DNA of 44,314 nt from Gammaproteobacteria bacterium (GTDB taxonomy: Bacteria; Pseudomonadota; Gammaproteobacteria; GCA-2400775): positions 1 to 44,314 of the forward strand of contig WGFU01000026.1 in the NCBI GenBank assembly GCA_015492075.1, written 5' to 3'. A program made the position numbers and the translations under genes. Below are positions 25,001-34,619 of the stretch, in pieces. The notes beneath the pieces were generated by a model. The model did no database searches. It saw only the letters and a program-made list of their open reading frames with translations, and was not told the origin of the DNA. The first letter of the stretch is position 1; every line of letters begins with the position of its first letter.

Positions 25001-25542
25001 ATATCTGTGCTACCGGGACCATCGTATTCACCGTCACCATCCATATCGTTCCAGACGAAATAAACGTGATTACTGATATTTTCGGTAGCGGTGTTGTAGG
25101 GATTAGGGCGGGCATTGGCCAATGTCATATTGGGGTAGTCATTGCCGGCTGAGTCGGTTCCCGACCAGGGCGTATATTGCACAGTTGGATCGTAGGCCTG
25201 AACGTTAAATCCGCGGCAGACCATACGTCGTTCAAATGTGTTGTCTGGGGTTTCATCAAGATTACTTCCTGCACTTCCGCCAGGGAATTCGGTTCCCTGA
25301 TTGAGCAGGCTTTCCCAGTCCATACTGCCTGAGTCATCAACCATAAAGGCGATATTGGGTTGCACGGAATTAGCCAGAAAAAGCGGGGTATCGGCCAGGT
25401 TGCCCGGACCGGCATAATTCAAGGGCGAGTACAGCGTCACCATGGTGAGCGTCGACGCGGACAGAAAAACTTTGATTTTATGGGCCATCGTATTCATTGG
25501 TGTATTCATAGCGGTTACCGGTATGGGGTTGCTTGATATCAT
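22033..25542 (-). CDS. pilY1: Type IV pilus tip adhesin/biogenesis factor PilY1
   Basis: The 1169-residue protein has an N-terminal signal region, a von Willebrand A-like domain with a metal site DDSGSMD (about residue 68) and a C-terminal beta-propeller (about 680-1100) with repeat motifs YIGSNDGMLHGFDEATG and DLEGNMWVFD. The calcium site DSDGNGTADRVY is the one that controls pilus extension and retraction in P. aeruginosa. A second EF-like loop DINRNGLVGSDDEINGDG lies near the end. The conserved motif YLRGDR is also present. It sits in the canonical place between pilX and pilE. ATG 25542 was taken as the start; internal ATGs at 25509 and 25497 are possible. Confidence 0.95.
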   Translation of the reverse strand: MISSNPIPVTAMNTPMNTMAHKIKVFLSASTLTMVTLYSPLNYAGPGNLADTPLFLANSVQPNIAFMVDDSGSMDWESLLNQGTEFPGGSAGSNLDETPDNTFERRMVCRGFNVQAYDPTVQYTPWSGTDSAGNDYPNMTLANARPNPYNTATENISNHVYFVWNDMDGDGEYDGPGSTDINAAADPSDECGDVSSNANGVAVSSLSASDQQNYANWWSYYRKREYVVKRALSQIIVESNARIGLGVINDNDDSDSSKVLDVDDISLPLNATARTNKNNLLTNLFTINSSGGTPLRTGLERVGEYFEGDNGNWGNSPILSAAQGGECQHNFGIIMSDGFWNGGNPSVGNADTDNNTNFDGASYADENADVSNTLADVAMHYYERDLSGLDNEVPRTPFDPDPTGLAGNTMHQHMKTFTVAFGLNGTLSANPPNRTDPFAWPTPSANNLTTVDDMRHAAWNGRGDFLNAGDPQQLIDSLNSTIGTISAITGSAASVAFNTSSLSANSEIYLALLNSDSWSGDLLSFALDPVTGDISNSPTWSAGTVLTDRNLALQDRTILSYSSTTADGIPFQWASLDNAQKDDLRTNSDGGVADDAVALARLQYLRGDRSCEPNSGVACSVALGGNIYNAKNLRERTSRLGDIVHSGPVFVGAPGFSWPDTLHQSFGTTPYSNFRVAQANRSGVIYIGSNDGMLHGFDEATGEELLAYVPGFLSSTAVNSGLHYLTYQEYAHQYYVDLTPSVSDVFIKSYVGESEDKWKTILVGAARGGGRGIFALDITTPSFSESASAPANTVLWEFSSADDADLGYTFSQPSVVPLDNGEWAAIFGNGYNDTGSGEASLFIVFLEGGIDGDWTDTGDYIKISTGVGSTANRNGLASPAVIDSDGNGTADRVYAGDLEGNMWVFDISGSNTNQWNVAYKQGSTPRPLFTSPANSPITTAPVIVRNPDIPTSGREPNTIVLFGTGQYLTTADVTSTAPLQAFYGVWDNGNDQQLTQSDLVEQTIGTGTTSDGTAGRTLTSNTVSYASGDNGWFMTLPVPGERSVTEAIVRGERVIFVTTIPNADPCGSGGDSYLMVADFNDGSSPDEAAFDINRNGLVGSDDEINGDGAAGIAISGIGTSPRAHANQVAIATTDNSGGGTSPSDIIDNFQFEDLGSLNAGRLSWEELAR

Positions 25543-25565
25543 GGTTGTCTAGCTGAATAAGATCA

Positions 25566-26108
25566 CTAGAAAATTCTGCCGTAATGACTGCGTAGCAATA
25601 CTTCAGCTCCGCCGGCCGCTCCCCCGACGCCACGTGCTGTGATGCGAAACGTGGTGACATCCCCCGGTATATTGTTGGGTAAATTAAGCGCCCCTCCGCC
25701 GCTTGAAAGAACCCCGATTTCCTTAATGAAATATTGCGCGCTATTACTGCCATCAGGGGCCATTGCGACGACATGATTTGTCGAGTTGCTGGCCCAGGTG
25801 GCGGGGTCATTGTAGTCGGGAGCTGTGTCATTCAGGCCATAAAGCCCGTTGTTTCCAGTCAGTGCCGCTGAGGCGACAATACCTTCCAGGTAATTCTCTG
25901 CTTCCCGCAATGCCGCTTCTGCCGATTGCAAGGCAACATTTCTGTCAAGGGTGGCATGCGTCATTTTTTCTTCAAGTGAAGAATGGTTCATCGAATTGAC
26001 GCCAAGCAGTGTTAGTACCAACAGCATTAACAGGCTGACAACGAGTACAGCACCTTTTTGTCTTCGCTGTGACGAAATCGTCTGTTGATCGATAGCTCTA
26101 TATTTCAT
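25566..26108 (-). CDS. pilX: Minor pilin assembly protein PilX
   Basis: A 180-residue protein with PilX N-terminal domain: RRQKGAVLVVSLLMLLVL forms the hydrophobic helix, followed by LEEKMTHATLDRN and ALQSAEAALREAENYLEG. As usual for PilX the prepilin site is imperfect (G-A, no Glu5). It helps to initiate the pilus with PilVW and PilY1. PilX sits in the minor pilin operon 23 bases upstream of PilY1. Confidence 0.93.
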   Translation of the reverse strand: MKYRAIDQQTISSQRRQKGAVLVVSLLMLLVLTLLGVNSMNHSSLEEKMTHATLDRNVALQSAEAALREAENYLEGIVASAALTGNNGLYGLNDTAPDYNDPATWASNSTNHVVAMAPDGSNSAQYFIKEIGVLSSGGGALNLPNNIPGDVTTFRITARGVGGAAGGAEVLLRSHYGRIF

Positions 26109-26119
26109 GCGTGTTCTCT

Positions 26120-27112
26120 TTAGCTTGTGCGGTTTCTGATGGCTATGGTGCTGGTGAAGACCTGATAAAGTCGATTGTCGGCAGCGGTGGATGTGACACC
26201 ATTAAAGGTGTAGGACTGCGGCGATGTCGAGAGGTTATCGCTATCGCTTTGCACTAGCAGTGATATTTGTACACTGACGACATTGTCCATATCGACCACA
26301 TTGTCTGCGATAACATAATAGTTCGCAGTACCGGATGCATTGGTGTCTTCACCGTAGAGCACTTGCATGCTATTGATACCGTTCACCAGTTCAACACCGT
26401 TGCGAAACAATGCGGGCTGGTTGTCGGCACCATTTTGAATAGTGTAGACCAGCGTCTGTGCTCGGTATATTTGCGCGTCTTCTACATAGATTTTAGATAA
26501 GGGCTGGGTGGCATTGCCTGGCGTACCCGTGCCGGTATTATGGGTGATCGAGCCACTGGTGCCAGGGTTGGCATTGGTGATCTGGAACACGTCAGCCTGT
26601 TGGCAGTCACTGACTATAACGATGTCGCCTTGCGCCAAGCTGTTGCCAGCAGAAGTTCTGATGTCGGCACTGGGGGTGGGGCCGAATGGTGGTTGGACAT
26701 TAAGCCCGGTGCCAAATGCACCGCGTATCACGATGCGGTCGGAGTTGTTGACACCGTCATTGTCGGTTCCTTCAATACCACTATTATTAAATGAGAGCGC
26801 TTCGCTATAGCTGTCGGCGGTGCCGTTGCCAGTGCTGTCAAAGTCGAAATTGAGGTGGTTGGTAAGGTTGTTGGTGCTGCGTGTACAGCCCCAGAATCCG
26901 GCCATACGCAAGTCTCTGGTTAGAAACTCCATAGCGAAGCGGCCACTTTCCTGCACCCGTGACAGGCCTTCGTGAACACGATAGGTTTGCTTGGTTGAGG
27001 CAAAGACTTGTATCACACCAGCAAGCAATAACAGACCGATGGTTATTGCCACCATCAGTTCGACTAATGACAAGCCTCTTTGATTGATTTTGAAGACAGA
27101 TAGATTCTTCAC
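26120..27112 (-). CDS. pilW: Minor pilin PilW
   Basis: A 330-residue prepilin-like protein: MKNLSVFKINQRG, then LSLVELMVAITIGLLLLAG, followed by the PilW signature VQESGRFAMEFLTRDLRMAGFWG. The C-terminal region is a beta-rich globular domain. It overlaps pilV by four bases. The operon gene order follows Pseudomonas. Confidence 0.93.
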   Translation of the reverse strand: MKNLSVFKINQRGLSLVELMVAITIGLLLLAGVIQVFASTKQTYRVHEGLSRVQESGRFAMEFLTRDLRMAGFWGCTRSTNNLTNHLNFDFDSTGNGTADSYSEALSFNNSGIEGTDNDGVNNSDRIVIRGAFGTGLNVQPPFGPTPSADIRTSAGNSLAQGDIVIVSDCQQADVFQITNANPGTSGSITHNTGTGTPGNATQPLSKIYVEDAQIYRAQTLVYTIQNGADNQPALFRNGVELVNGINSMQVLYGEDTNASGTANYYVIADNVVDMDNVVSVQISLLVQSDSDNLSTSPQSYTFNGVTSTAADNRLYQVFTSTIAIRNRTS

Positions 27113-27615
27113 GGTTGGAAACTCGTAAAGAACAGTTGATTTTCAGTGTCCGCGTTACGGTCATCATCCCACCACAGCTTGACTGCGAACAAATTGCCCG
27201 TGTTATCACAATCATGATCGGCGGCGCTGGATCCGTCATTGGGCGAGCTGTCAATGCATATCACCCCTTGCCCACCGGGAAGGGCTTGAGTGACGGTTGC
27301 ATTCCACTCCGACATATCATTTTGTGCCAGCTGCGCAGCGGTGCATCCCACCGTGGTGTGACAACTGGCTGTTGCCGTGGCTGTTGGAAGATGGTAGTTA
27401 ATGGCGGCGTTGGTGATATTGGCCCGTACCCGATCAGCCATATCATAGGCGAGTATGGCTGCTTGGCTGCGCTGCAAAGAGGTTTGACTGGCTCTAAGAC
27501 CGGCGGCCTGTAAGCCTGCCAGGCCTAGCAGGCCAGTGGAAAGAATGACCAGAGCCACTAGCACTTCAATGAGTGAGAATCCGCTTAACTGTTTCTTTTT
27601 GCTGATATTATTCAT
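27109..27615 (-). CDS. pilV: Minor pilin PilV
   Basis: A 168-residue prepilin with leader MNNISKKKQLSG before FSLIEVLVALVILSTGLLGL, and LQAAGLRASQTSLQRSQA, a pattern shared by PilV proteins. Glu5 is kept. The ATG lies 9 bases after the stop of the FimU-like gene in the operon. The 3' end overlaps the start of pilW. Confidence 0.93.
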   Translation of the reverse strand: MNNISKKKQLSGFSLIEVLVALVILSTGLLGLAGLQAAGLRASQTSLQRSQAAILAYDMADRVRANITNAAINYHLPTATATASCHTTVGCTAAQLAQNDMSEWNATVTQALPGGQGVICIDSSPNDGSSAADHDCDNTGNLFAVKLWWDDDRNADTENQLFFTSFQP

Positions 27616-27624
27616 GGTAAGAAC

Positions 27625-28155
27625 TTAAGAGCATGTTGTATTACCGACGCTGACGCTGCCAGTAGCGGTAATAGTGATTTGTCGGCCTGTTTCGCCGCTA
27701 CGGTTATCGCAAAAAGTCAAAATGTCACCATTGTTTACGATGCCCGTGGCCGAATACTGGAACGCGCTTTGCGTGGTGCTTGTCAGTATCGAGGCCGTGT
27801 TTAAAGGTGCCTGCACTCTTATTATTTCCGCAGCATCCAGTGCGCCGTCGTTATCCTGGTCTACCCAAACGATCCACCCCGAAGCCCAGTTGGTGCCGCC
27901 GGTGCAAGTGGCCTGGTCGGTGCTGACACATATTTGCGCGTTACGTTGTTGTTTGACGGCGGTGCTTCGAGTCAGCTGGAGACTGGCAATAAGCTGGTTG
28001 GTTTCCGCGCTGATGCGGTTATTTTGAATGATTGAGCTAAAGCTGGGCACTGCAACGGTTACCAGGATTGCGGCAATGGCCATAGTCACTATCAGCTCGA
28101 TGAGAGTAAAACCCTGCTGTGCGATAAAATCGGGGATGTGATGTTTTTTATCCAT
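27625..28155 (-). CDS. fimU: Minor pilin FimU/FimT-like (GspH type)
   Basis: The open frame reaches a GTG/ATG at 28326, but the prepilin leader MDKKHHIPDFIAQQG before FTLIELIVTMAIAAIL begins at ATG 28155, giving 176 residues with a normal short leader. The mature domain carries the FimT/GspH pattern PSFSSIIQNNRISAETNQLI and RSTAVKQQ. It is first in the operon and would prime the minor pilin complex. The upstream 57 codons are probably untranslated. Confidence 0.88.
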   Translation of the reverse strand: MDKKHHIPDFIAQQGFTLIELIVTMAIAAILVTVAVPSFSSIIQNNRISAETNQLIASLQLTRSTAVKQQRNAQICVSTDQATCTGGTNWASGWIVWVDQDNDGALDAAEIIRVQAPLNTASILTSTTQSAFQYSATGIVNNGDILTFCDNRSGETGRQITITATGSVSVGNTTCS

Positions 28156-28505
28156 GTTGCTGTCATCGGCGGGCAACCAGATAGGTTGAGTGGTTCTGGA
28201 CGGGTGGCGTGAATTTGGCGATAAACGGTTAAATTGTGCAGCAGTGATGATATTGTTGGCCACGTGCAGCCGAGGATTAGAGCGCCAGTGGCATTTACGT
28301 TTATGTCTTTTTGTATTAAGCCCCAAAAGGTTCAGTATCCGGAATAATTGGATTCACGGGTGCTCTAGGTACTTGGATCAACAAACCGAAGCCATTGAAG
28401 CTAGACCTGCTTCGTTAGTTAACTATAGTTGCCGGTGTACACTACGAAAAACAGGCGGTGTAGCACTATTGTTGGAAGTGACAATATAGATCAAGGGGGG
28501 TGTCA
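28156..28505. other. Intergenic region carrying the pilus operon and VOC promoters
   Basis: About 350 bases between divergent genes. It must hold the promoter of the minor pilin operon on the minus strand. I did not find a convincing -24/-12 box. It is followed by a strong Shine-Dalgarno (AAGGGGGG) and a 14-codon frame. Confidence 0.4.
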
Positions 28506-28550
28506 ATGAAGTTAGAATTTATTGGCTTGATAAGCAGAGAGTGTTTCTAG
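28506..28550 (+). CDS. Putative 14-residue leader peptide upstream of the VOC gene
   Basis: ATG 28506 is preceded at five bases by AAGGGGGG, the strongest ribosome binding site in the area, and encodes MKLEFIGLISRECF, then TAG. The next gene begins 16 bases after its stop in another frame. It could couple translation of the VOC gene or be chance. Confidence 0.3.
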   Translation: MKLEFIGLISRECF

Positions 28551-28566
28551 AACATGGGCAATAATC

Positions 28567-28947
28567 ATGGCGTTTAATTTGGGCGCCATTCATCACGTGA
28601 GCATTGTTGTGGCGGATACGGCAACGGCGTTGGAGTTTTACTCTGGTGTGCTGGGTTTGGCAGTGGCTAGCGCCCGCCCGGACCTGGGTTATCCTGGTGT
28701 CTGGCTTGATATCGGCAGCCAGCAGATTCACCTGCTCGAAGTCGACAATGTTGATCCAGTCACCGGTCGCCCCGCTTATGTTGGCCGAGATCGCCATATT
28801 GCGTTTAATCTCGATAATATCGAGGCGTTGGCACAACAACTGGCGCGGTCAAACATCGATTATAACCGCAGTCGTTCGGGGCGCAAGGCACTGTTTTGCC
28901 GCGATCCTGATGGTAATGGCCTGGAATTTGTCGAACAGGCGAAATAA
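28567..28947 (+). CDS. VOC-family (glyoxalase/dioxygenase superfamily) protein
   Basis: A 126-residue single-module VOC protein: AIHHVSIVVADTATALEFYS, then GLAVASARPDLGYPGVWLDI, IHLLEVDNV, HIAFNLDNIE and RDPDGNGLEFVEQ. Metal-binding His (first strand) and Glu (last motif) are in place. The nearest relatives are small glyoxalase-like proteins of unknown substrate. It is followed by the M16 protease gene on the same strand. Confidence 0.88.
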   Translation: MAFNLGAIHHVSIVVADTATALEFYSGVLGLAVASARPDLGYPGVWLDIGSQQIHLLEVDNVDPVTGRPAYVGRDRHIAFNLDNIEALAQQLARSNIDYNRSRSGRKALFCRDPDGNGLEFVEQAK

Positions 28948-29060
28948 GGACTATTTTGCCAGAAAAAACGGTTTTCCCCTGGATTTTATTGCGCCGCAGC
29001 CCTATATAGTAGGGTTGGGCCATAGGCCAAATAACATGTTGAAGTCATTTAGGAGTAGGT

Positions 29061-32012
29061 ATGTCGATCAGAGCGGTTGATGCACAAGCAATGAATCAGG
29101 GCGGTACAGGTTTTGAGTGGCTACGCAGCCAGGCCATTGCATCGCTTAATGTCACTGTTGAGGAGTACCGGCATGCTGGCACGGGCGCGATGCACTATCA
29201 CATCGCTAGTGATAACTCTGAAAACGTGTTTTTGGTCGCGTTGCGCACACTGCCAATGGATTCAACCGGCGTTGCTCATATTCTTGAGCATACCGTGCTT
29301 TGCGGTAGCGAGCGCTACCCAGTGCGTGACCCGTTTTTTATGATGATTCGGCGCTCGCTCAATACCTTTATGAATGCCTTTACCAGCAGTGACTGGACGG
29401 CTTACCCCTTCGCCAGTCAAAACCGCAAAGATTTTTTTAATTTGATGGATGTTTATCTCGATTCCGTCTTTTTCTCGCGTTTGCACGAGCTGGACTTTAT
29501 GCAAGAAGGACATCGCGTCGAATTTGCAAAGGCTGACGACCCTTCGTCTGATCTGGTCTACAAGGGGGTTGTATTTAATGAAATGAAAGGGGCAATGAGC
29601 TCGGTGACCAGCACCTTGTGGCAAACCCTAACTAAATATTTGTATCCGACCACGACTTATCATTACAACAGTGGTGGAGACCCGGAGCATATTACCGATT
29701 TAAGCTACGCTGAGCTTAAATCATTTTATAAAAAGCATTACCACCCGAGTAATGCAGTTTTTATGACCTTTGGCGATATTCCTGCTGCAGAACATCAGGC
29801 CGTCTTCCAGGATCGCGTGTTATCACGTTTCGACCGTCTTGACCACGCTATCAGTGTGCATGATGAAAAGCGTTATTTCTCTCCGGTCGCGGTTGAGGAG
29901 GCTTATCCTTTGTCAGAAGATGAAGCACAGGGTGATCGCAGCCATATCGTAGTGTCCTGGTTGTTAGGCAAAAGCAACGATCTAGAGGAGGTGTTGCGTG
30001 CCAATTTACTCAGTAGTTTGTTGTTAGATGATGGTGCTTCGCCGCTGCGTTACGCACTGGAGACGACCGAGCTTGGCAGTGCGCCGTCGCCCTTGTGTGG
30101 GCTGGAAGATTCCAATCGCGAAATGGCCTTTGTTTGCGGTATGGAGGGGACAACACCCGAAAATGCTGAGGCAGTGGAAGAACTGATTTTATCCGTCCTG
30201 AAAGAGGTGGCAGAGAAGGGTATCGAACAAGAACGCATTGAAGCCATGCTGCATCAGTTAGAGTTGAGTCAACGCGAAGTTGGTGGTGACGGTATGCCCT
30301 ATGGTTTGCAACTCATGCTGGAAAGTCTTTCCAGCGCCGTACATGGTGGCGACCCTGTGGCCATGTTGAACCTTGACCCGGCACTCGAAAAATTACGTGA
30401 AGAGATCAAAGACCCTGGCTTTGTGCGCCGTATGATTAATGATTATTTATTGAACAACGCGCATCGTGTTCGATTGACTTTGAAGCCTGACCCACAATTA
30501 GTGCAACGCCGTGACGCAGCGCAGCTTGATAAACTTGCCGACATCAAACAATCGATGTCGGCGGAACAGCACAATAATATCATTGATTTAACGGCAAAAT
30601 TGGCCGAGCGGCAGCAGCAAGAAGACGACCCGAGTATTTTGCCTAAGGTAGGTATCGAAGATGTGCCAGCGAGCATCGATATTCCGCAGGGTGAGCAGCT
30701 TAGCGTAGAGGGCACGCCATTAGGTTTTTACGGTCAGGGCACCAACGGTATTGCCTACCAAGAAATTATTGTAGCGATGCCCGATTTGCCAGCTGAAGAA
30801 ATGGCTGTATTACCGTATTACAGTACGTTGTTGCCTGAGTTAGGTTGTGGTGAGCACGATTATCTGGCAGCACAAATTTGGCAATCAAAAGTCAGTGGTG
30901 GGGTAAGTGCCTACACCATGCTACGCGGGGAAACCGACGATGCATCTAAAGCAAAAGGCTATTTTGTCTTATCAAGCAAGGCGCTGGTACGACAACACGG
31001 CGCATTGTCAGAATTGTTGAAACAGAGCTTTTTCGGCGCCCGTTTTGATGAGCAGGCGCGCATTCGAGAGCTCATGAGTCAGCTGCGTTTGCGACGCGAG
31101 CAAAGCGTGGTGGGGCGTGGTCATAGTCTCGCCATGTTAGCCGCCAGTGCATCGTTGAATCCCATTGCAGCAATATTACACAATATGCGTGGTTTGGCTG
31201 CATTGAGTGCATTAAAGACCCTGGATGATAGCCTTGATGAGGCCTCGTCACTGGCGGCATTATCGCAAAAGCTTGCCAGTGTGCACCAAAAGATCGTGGC
31301 TGCACCACGACAGTTTTTATTGGTGGGTGAGGCAGAACAACGCGATCAATTGTTGGCTGAATTATCCGCGCAATGGCGAGGTAGCGATAATATTGTTGCG
31401 GATAACCGTGGCTTAAGCGCTGTGTCAGTCGATGCCGGCAAGGGTGAATTCTGGCTAACCAGCACCCAGGTTAATTTTTGTGCGCGTGCTTATGCCGCAG
31501 TGCCGGTAGCGCATGACGATGCGGCGGCCTTGTCGGTCCTTTGCGGCTTTCTCCGTAATGGCTATTTGCATACGGTGATTCGTGAACAAGGTGGTGCCTA
31601 CGGTGGCGGTGCCTCTTATGATTCTGATTCGGCGACATTCCGCTTCTATTCTTATCGTGATCCGCGTTTGCTGGAAACGCTTAATGATTTTGATCGCTCT
31701 ATAGATTGGCTGTTGCAGAATGATCACGATGAACGATTATTAGAAGAAGCCATACTGGGTGTGATTGGCTCTATCGATAAGCCAAGCTCGCCTGCCGGTG
31801 AAGCGAAGAGCGCATTTCATGCCGCGTTATTTGGACGTGATGCCGTGTTTAGGCAAAAAACACGGGCGCGAGTGCTGGAGGTAACGCTTGATGATCTAAA
31901 GCGTGTGGCACGGACTTATTTGGTCCCGGAAAAATCAGTGACAGCGGTGATTACCAATACAGATAATACTGGTTTGGCTGCCGAGTTGGGCTATGGTACG
32001 AGAAAATTGTAA
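29061..32012 (+). CDS. PreP-like M16C zinc metalloprotease
   Basis: A 983-residue insulinase-family enzyme with the inverted zinc motif H73-ILE-H77, followed by VLCGSERYPVRDPFF, typical of presequence protease/Cym1. The N-terminal catalytic and C-terminal M16C halves are both present; the C-terminal one includes VVSWLLGKSNDLEE and GGAYGGGASYDS. Bacterial members are thought to degrade peptides in the cytoplasm or periplasm. This one has no evident signal peptide. AGGAG lies six bases upstream of the start. The gene converges on the chemoreceptor gene with a 15-base gap. Confidence 0.92.
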   Translation: MSIRAVDAQAMNQGGTGFEWLRSQAIASLNVTVEEYRHAGTGAMHYHIASDNSENVFLVALRTLPMDSTGVAHILEHTVLCGSERYPVRDPFFMMIRRSLNTFMNAFTSSDWTAYPFASQNRKDFFNLMDVYLDSVFFSRLHELDFMQEGHRVEFAKADDPSSDLVYKGVVFNEMKGAMSSVTSTLWQTLTKYLYPTTTYHYNSGGDPEHITDLSYAELKSFYKKHYHPSNAVFMTFGDIPAAEHQAVFQDRVLSRFDRLDHAISVHDEKRYFSPVAVEEAYPLSEDEAQGDRSHIVVSWLLGKSNDLEEVLRANLLSSLLLDDGASPLRYALETTELGSAPSPLCGLEDSNREMAFVCGMEGTTPENAEAVEELILSVLKEVAEKGIEQERIEAMLHQLELSQREVGGDGMPYGLQLMLESLSSAVHGGDPVAMLNLDPALEKLREEIKDPGFVRRMINDYLLNNAHRVRLTLKPDPQLVQRRDAAQLDKLADIKQSMSAEQHNNIIDLTAKLAERQQQEDDPSILPKVGIEDVPASIDIPQGEQLSVEGTPLGFYGQGTNGIAYQEIIVAMPDLPAEEMAVLPYYSTLLPELGCGEHDYLAAQIWQSKVSGGVSAYTMLRGETDDASKAKGYFVLSSKALVRQHGALSELLKQSFFGARFDEQARIRELMSQLRLRREQSVVGRGHSLAMLAASASLNPIAAILHNMRGLAALSALKTLDDSLDEASSLAALSQKLASVHQKIVAAPRQFLLVGEAEQRDQLLAELSAQWRGSDNIVADNRGLSAVSVDAGKGEFWLTSTQVNFCARAYAAVPVAHDDAAALSVLCGFLRNGYLHTVIREQGGAYGGGASYDSDSATFRFYSYRDPRLLETLNDFDRSIDWLLQNDHDERLLEEAILGVIGSIDKPSSPAGEAKSAFHAALFGRDAVFRQKTRARVLEVTLDDLKRVARTYLVPEKSVTAVITNTDNTGLAAELGYGTRKL

Positions 32013-32027
32013 ATAGGTGCGATAGCC

Positions 32028-34367
32028 TTAACATGCCTTGGTTAACTTGAATTGTTTCACCATGCTTGATAGCTCGTTAGCGAGATTGTTAAGTTCCTGA
32101 ATGGATTTTGTGGTGTCGGCTGTGCTTTCTGTTGTTTTGTCGGAAAGCTGGCTGATTGTTGCAAGTGCGCTATTAATATCTTCCGATACGGCGGTCTGGC
32201 TGTCTGTTGCGTCGGCAATTTCACCATTGGTTGCCACAATTTTTTCTATAGAGCTGGTGATTTGTTCCAGTGAAACAGTGGCCTTTTCAGCGCTGTCGAC
32301 ACTGTAATGTGCTTGTTTCTTGCCTTGCTCCATCGCATTGACCGCGTCTTTTGCGCCATGTTGCAGGCTTTCAATAATATCCTGAATCTGTTTGGTAGAG
32401 TTTTGTGTTTTGCGAGCAAGCTCGCGCACTTCATCTGCAACCACTGCAAAGCCGCGACCTTGTTCGCCAGCACGTGCCGCCTCAATAGCGGCGTTAAGCG
32501 CCAGCAAATTGGTTTGTTCGGCTATGCTGTTAATCACTTCGATGACCGTACCAACACTTTCACTGTCTTGCTCCAACTTGTTGATAACAGAAGATGATTG
32601 CTCCATTACATCGGCCAGCTGAGTGAGTTGTGTTGCGGTTTGCTGCACGATAGCATGGCCACTATGCGCTTCTTCGTCAGCCACTTTCGCTGCCTCTAAG
32701 GCATCGGTGGCATTGCTGGCAACGCCGCGAGTAATGTCAGACATTTGTTGCATTGACTCCGTCACCGAAGCAGTTTGTTCTTTCTGCTCATGTACCACTT
32801 TATTGGATGATCGTGTTACTTGTAGCACATGTGATGATGACTCGTTCAAGGTGTTGCTAGCGTCAGAAATACTGGCGACGGTAGCGCCAAATTTTTCCAG
32901 CATTTTATTGACGGAGCGGGCGATATCGCGCGTGACATCACCTTTACGTGTACGAATACTGTGAGAAAGATCAGCGTTATGTTCAATATTCTCGATCTCT
33001 TTCGAGAAGATATCGATTGGCAGGGTCAGTGTACCGGTATACCACCACACCGAGATGTAAGCGATGATTAGCATTGCTGCTAATACCCAGACGACGCTGT
33101 TGATAATGTCTGTCTTTAGCACGCTGGCCGGCGCCTGCGCTTCGGCGACAGAGATTTCGCTGACTATGGCCAAATCGAGATCACCGATTTTTAGCGGGCT
33201 GTAGACTGAAATCACTTCGGTGCCGAGATAGTTGCTACTTTTGTGAACGCCTGTTTTGCCTTGCATGGCCAGTTGTGTACTGGCAGATTGTACATTCAGA
33301 ATGCCGATGGTGCTTTCTTTTGCCTTGATGGTGGAAATGGTTTCGGCACTGACATTCTGGCTGGCAAGTTGCTTGAAGAATTGCGCTTCGTCTTCAACTA
33401 GGTGACGGCTTATGTTGAGCATTTTCTGGTCCGAGCCTACCAGATAGCTTTCGCCTGTTTTACCCAGACCCACCTTTTGCCACGCCTTGCCGCTGGTCAT
33501 GATGTGGTCAATTTTATTGACCGGGATTTGAAAGATCAGTATACCGGTCTTTACGCCATCCTTGACGATAGGTGAAGCAATGAAAGCAGCCGAATCATTA
33601 TAGGAAGGCGTGTAGTGTCCAAAATCGGAAAGGAAGGAATCTTCGGTTGAGTGTGAAGCGTTTGCTAATTGAAATGCTTTGGCGATCCCCGTGTCAGCGT
33701 AAGGGCCACTTTTCAAGGAAGTGGCATAATCCAGTTCCTTGAATACTGAATAAACGATATAGCCGGTTTCGGGGTCGACCAGAAAAATATCATAATACCC
33801 AAAGGTTTCAAGATAGCTCCTTACAATAGGGTGATACCGTTCATGTACCTGGCTGTAAGCAGAGCTGTCGCCAGGGTGGTTTAACGCATCTTTACTGCCT
33901 AAAGGGTTAGGGTTTGCACTGATGTAAAAATATTGCAGTGCGATGCTGTTGGCATCCAGCTTTGACATCAGTGATTTTTGGCTACTGCTGGCACCAGGGT
34001 TGGTGCGGGCATACTTGCGACCAAACTGGTCGTCATAAAAATTTTTCAGGTCGCTTGCCATAGCTGTTGAATCTTTGTTAGCGATCTGATCTTTGAAATC
34101 AAAAAAATGTTTTTTTGAAGTCACCATTAGTTCGTTGACTGTTTCGCTTTTCGAGAAGGTAACGATTTGGTTTTTGATTGACGCGAAATACTCCTCGATT
34201 TCCATACGCTTGAGTTCGCGCACACTTTCCAGTCGATTCGAGACTTCATTGGCGATCAGGTTTTTACCGCTTCGCTCTGCGGCAATGCCACCGATAATAT
34301 TTGATGCGATGATAAGAATCGCCATCATGGTGACAAGGGCGAGTACCAATTTGTTGCGGATTGACAT
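32028..34367 (-). CDS. Methyl-accepting chemotaxis protein
   Basis: A 779-residue chemoreceptor, starting at ATG 34367 because AGGAGA precedes it at the right distance (an earlier in-frame ATG at 34406 has none). Membrane segment 1 is at about 8-30, with a large periplasmic sensor of about 390 residues that looks like a double-Cache domain ([31 protein letters not shown]). A second membrane segment ([20 protein letters not shown]), a HAMP domain and the signalling hairpin follow. The tip reads [20 protein letters not shown]. No pentapeptide receptor tail or Che genes are nearby, so the partner array is elsewhere. Ligand unknown. Confidence 0.93.
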   Translation of the reverse strand: MSIRNKLVLALVTMMAILIIASNIIGGIAAERSGKNLIANEVSNRLESVRELKRMEIEEYFASIKNQIVTFSKSETVNELMVTSKKHFFDFKDQIANKDSTAMASDLKNFYDDQFGRKYARTNPGASSSQKSLMSKLDANSIALQYFYISANPNPLGSKDALNHPGDSSAYSQVHERYHPIVRSYLETFGYYDIFLVDPETGYIVYSVFKELDYATSLKSGPYADTGIAKAFQLANASHSTEDSFLSDFGHYTPSYNDSAAFIASPIVKDGVKTGILIFQIPVNKIDHIMTSGKAWQKVGLGKTGESYLVGSDQKMLNISRHLVEDEAQFFKQLASQNVSAETISTIKAKESTIGILNVQSASTQLAMQGKTGVHKSSNYLGTEVISVYSPLKIGDLDLAIVSEISVAEAQAPASVLKTDIINSVVWVLAAMLIIAYISVWWYTGTLTLPIDIFSKEIENIEHNADLSHSIRTRKGDVTRDIARSVNKMLEKFGATVASISDASNTLNESSSHVLQVTRSSNKVVHEQKEQTASVTESMQQMSDITRGVASNATDALEAAKVADEEAHSGHAIVQQTATQLTQLADVMEQSSSVINKLEQDSESVGTVIEVINSIAEQTNLLALNAAIEAARAGEQGRGFAVVADEVRELARKTQNSTKQIQDIIESLQHGAKDAVNAMEQGKKQAHYSVDSAEKATVSLEQITSSIEKIVATNGEIADATDSQTAVSEDINSALATISQLSDKTTESTADTTKSIQELNNLANELSSMVKQFKLTKAC

Positions 34368-34487
34368 ATTTATCTCCTGATCCATCAGTGATATGAGTGA
34401 TAGCACTCATACTTCCATATAGGAGGATAGCGGCTATATACTACGCTGGCTTTAGTTGGCCAAAACTTTAGCGACACTCTGGTTTAC

Positions 34488-34511
34488 TGTCACCTCTGCG
34501 TGGTGGTGACA
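34488..34511. repeat. Inverted repeat in the chemoreceptor upstream region
   Basis: TGTCACC (34488-34494) and GGTGACA (34505-34511) are perfect 7-bp arms with a 10-base spacer, in the 250-base gap between the divergent chemoreceptor and small unknown gene. It may be an operator or a hairpin. The remainder of the gap shows no gene. Confidence 0.4.
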
Positions 34512-34619
34512 AATAATGAATAAAGCAGATATTCCTTTATTCCTTGGCTATCACCGAATGACAGGGTTTGAATCCGCTCGCTGCTGCGAAAGTATTGCCA
34601 ATACGGTTATGATTGCAAG

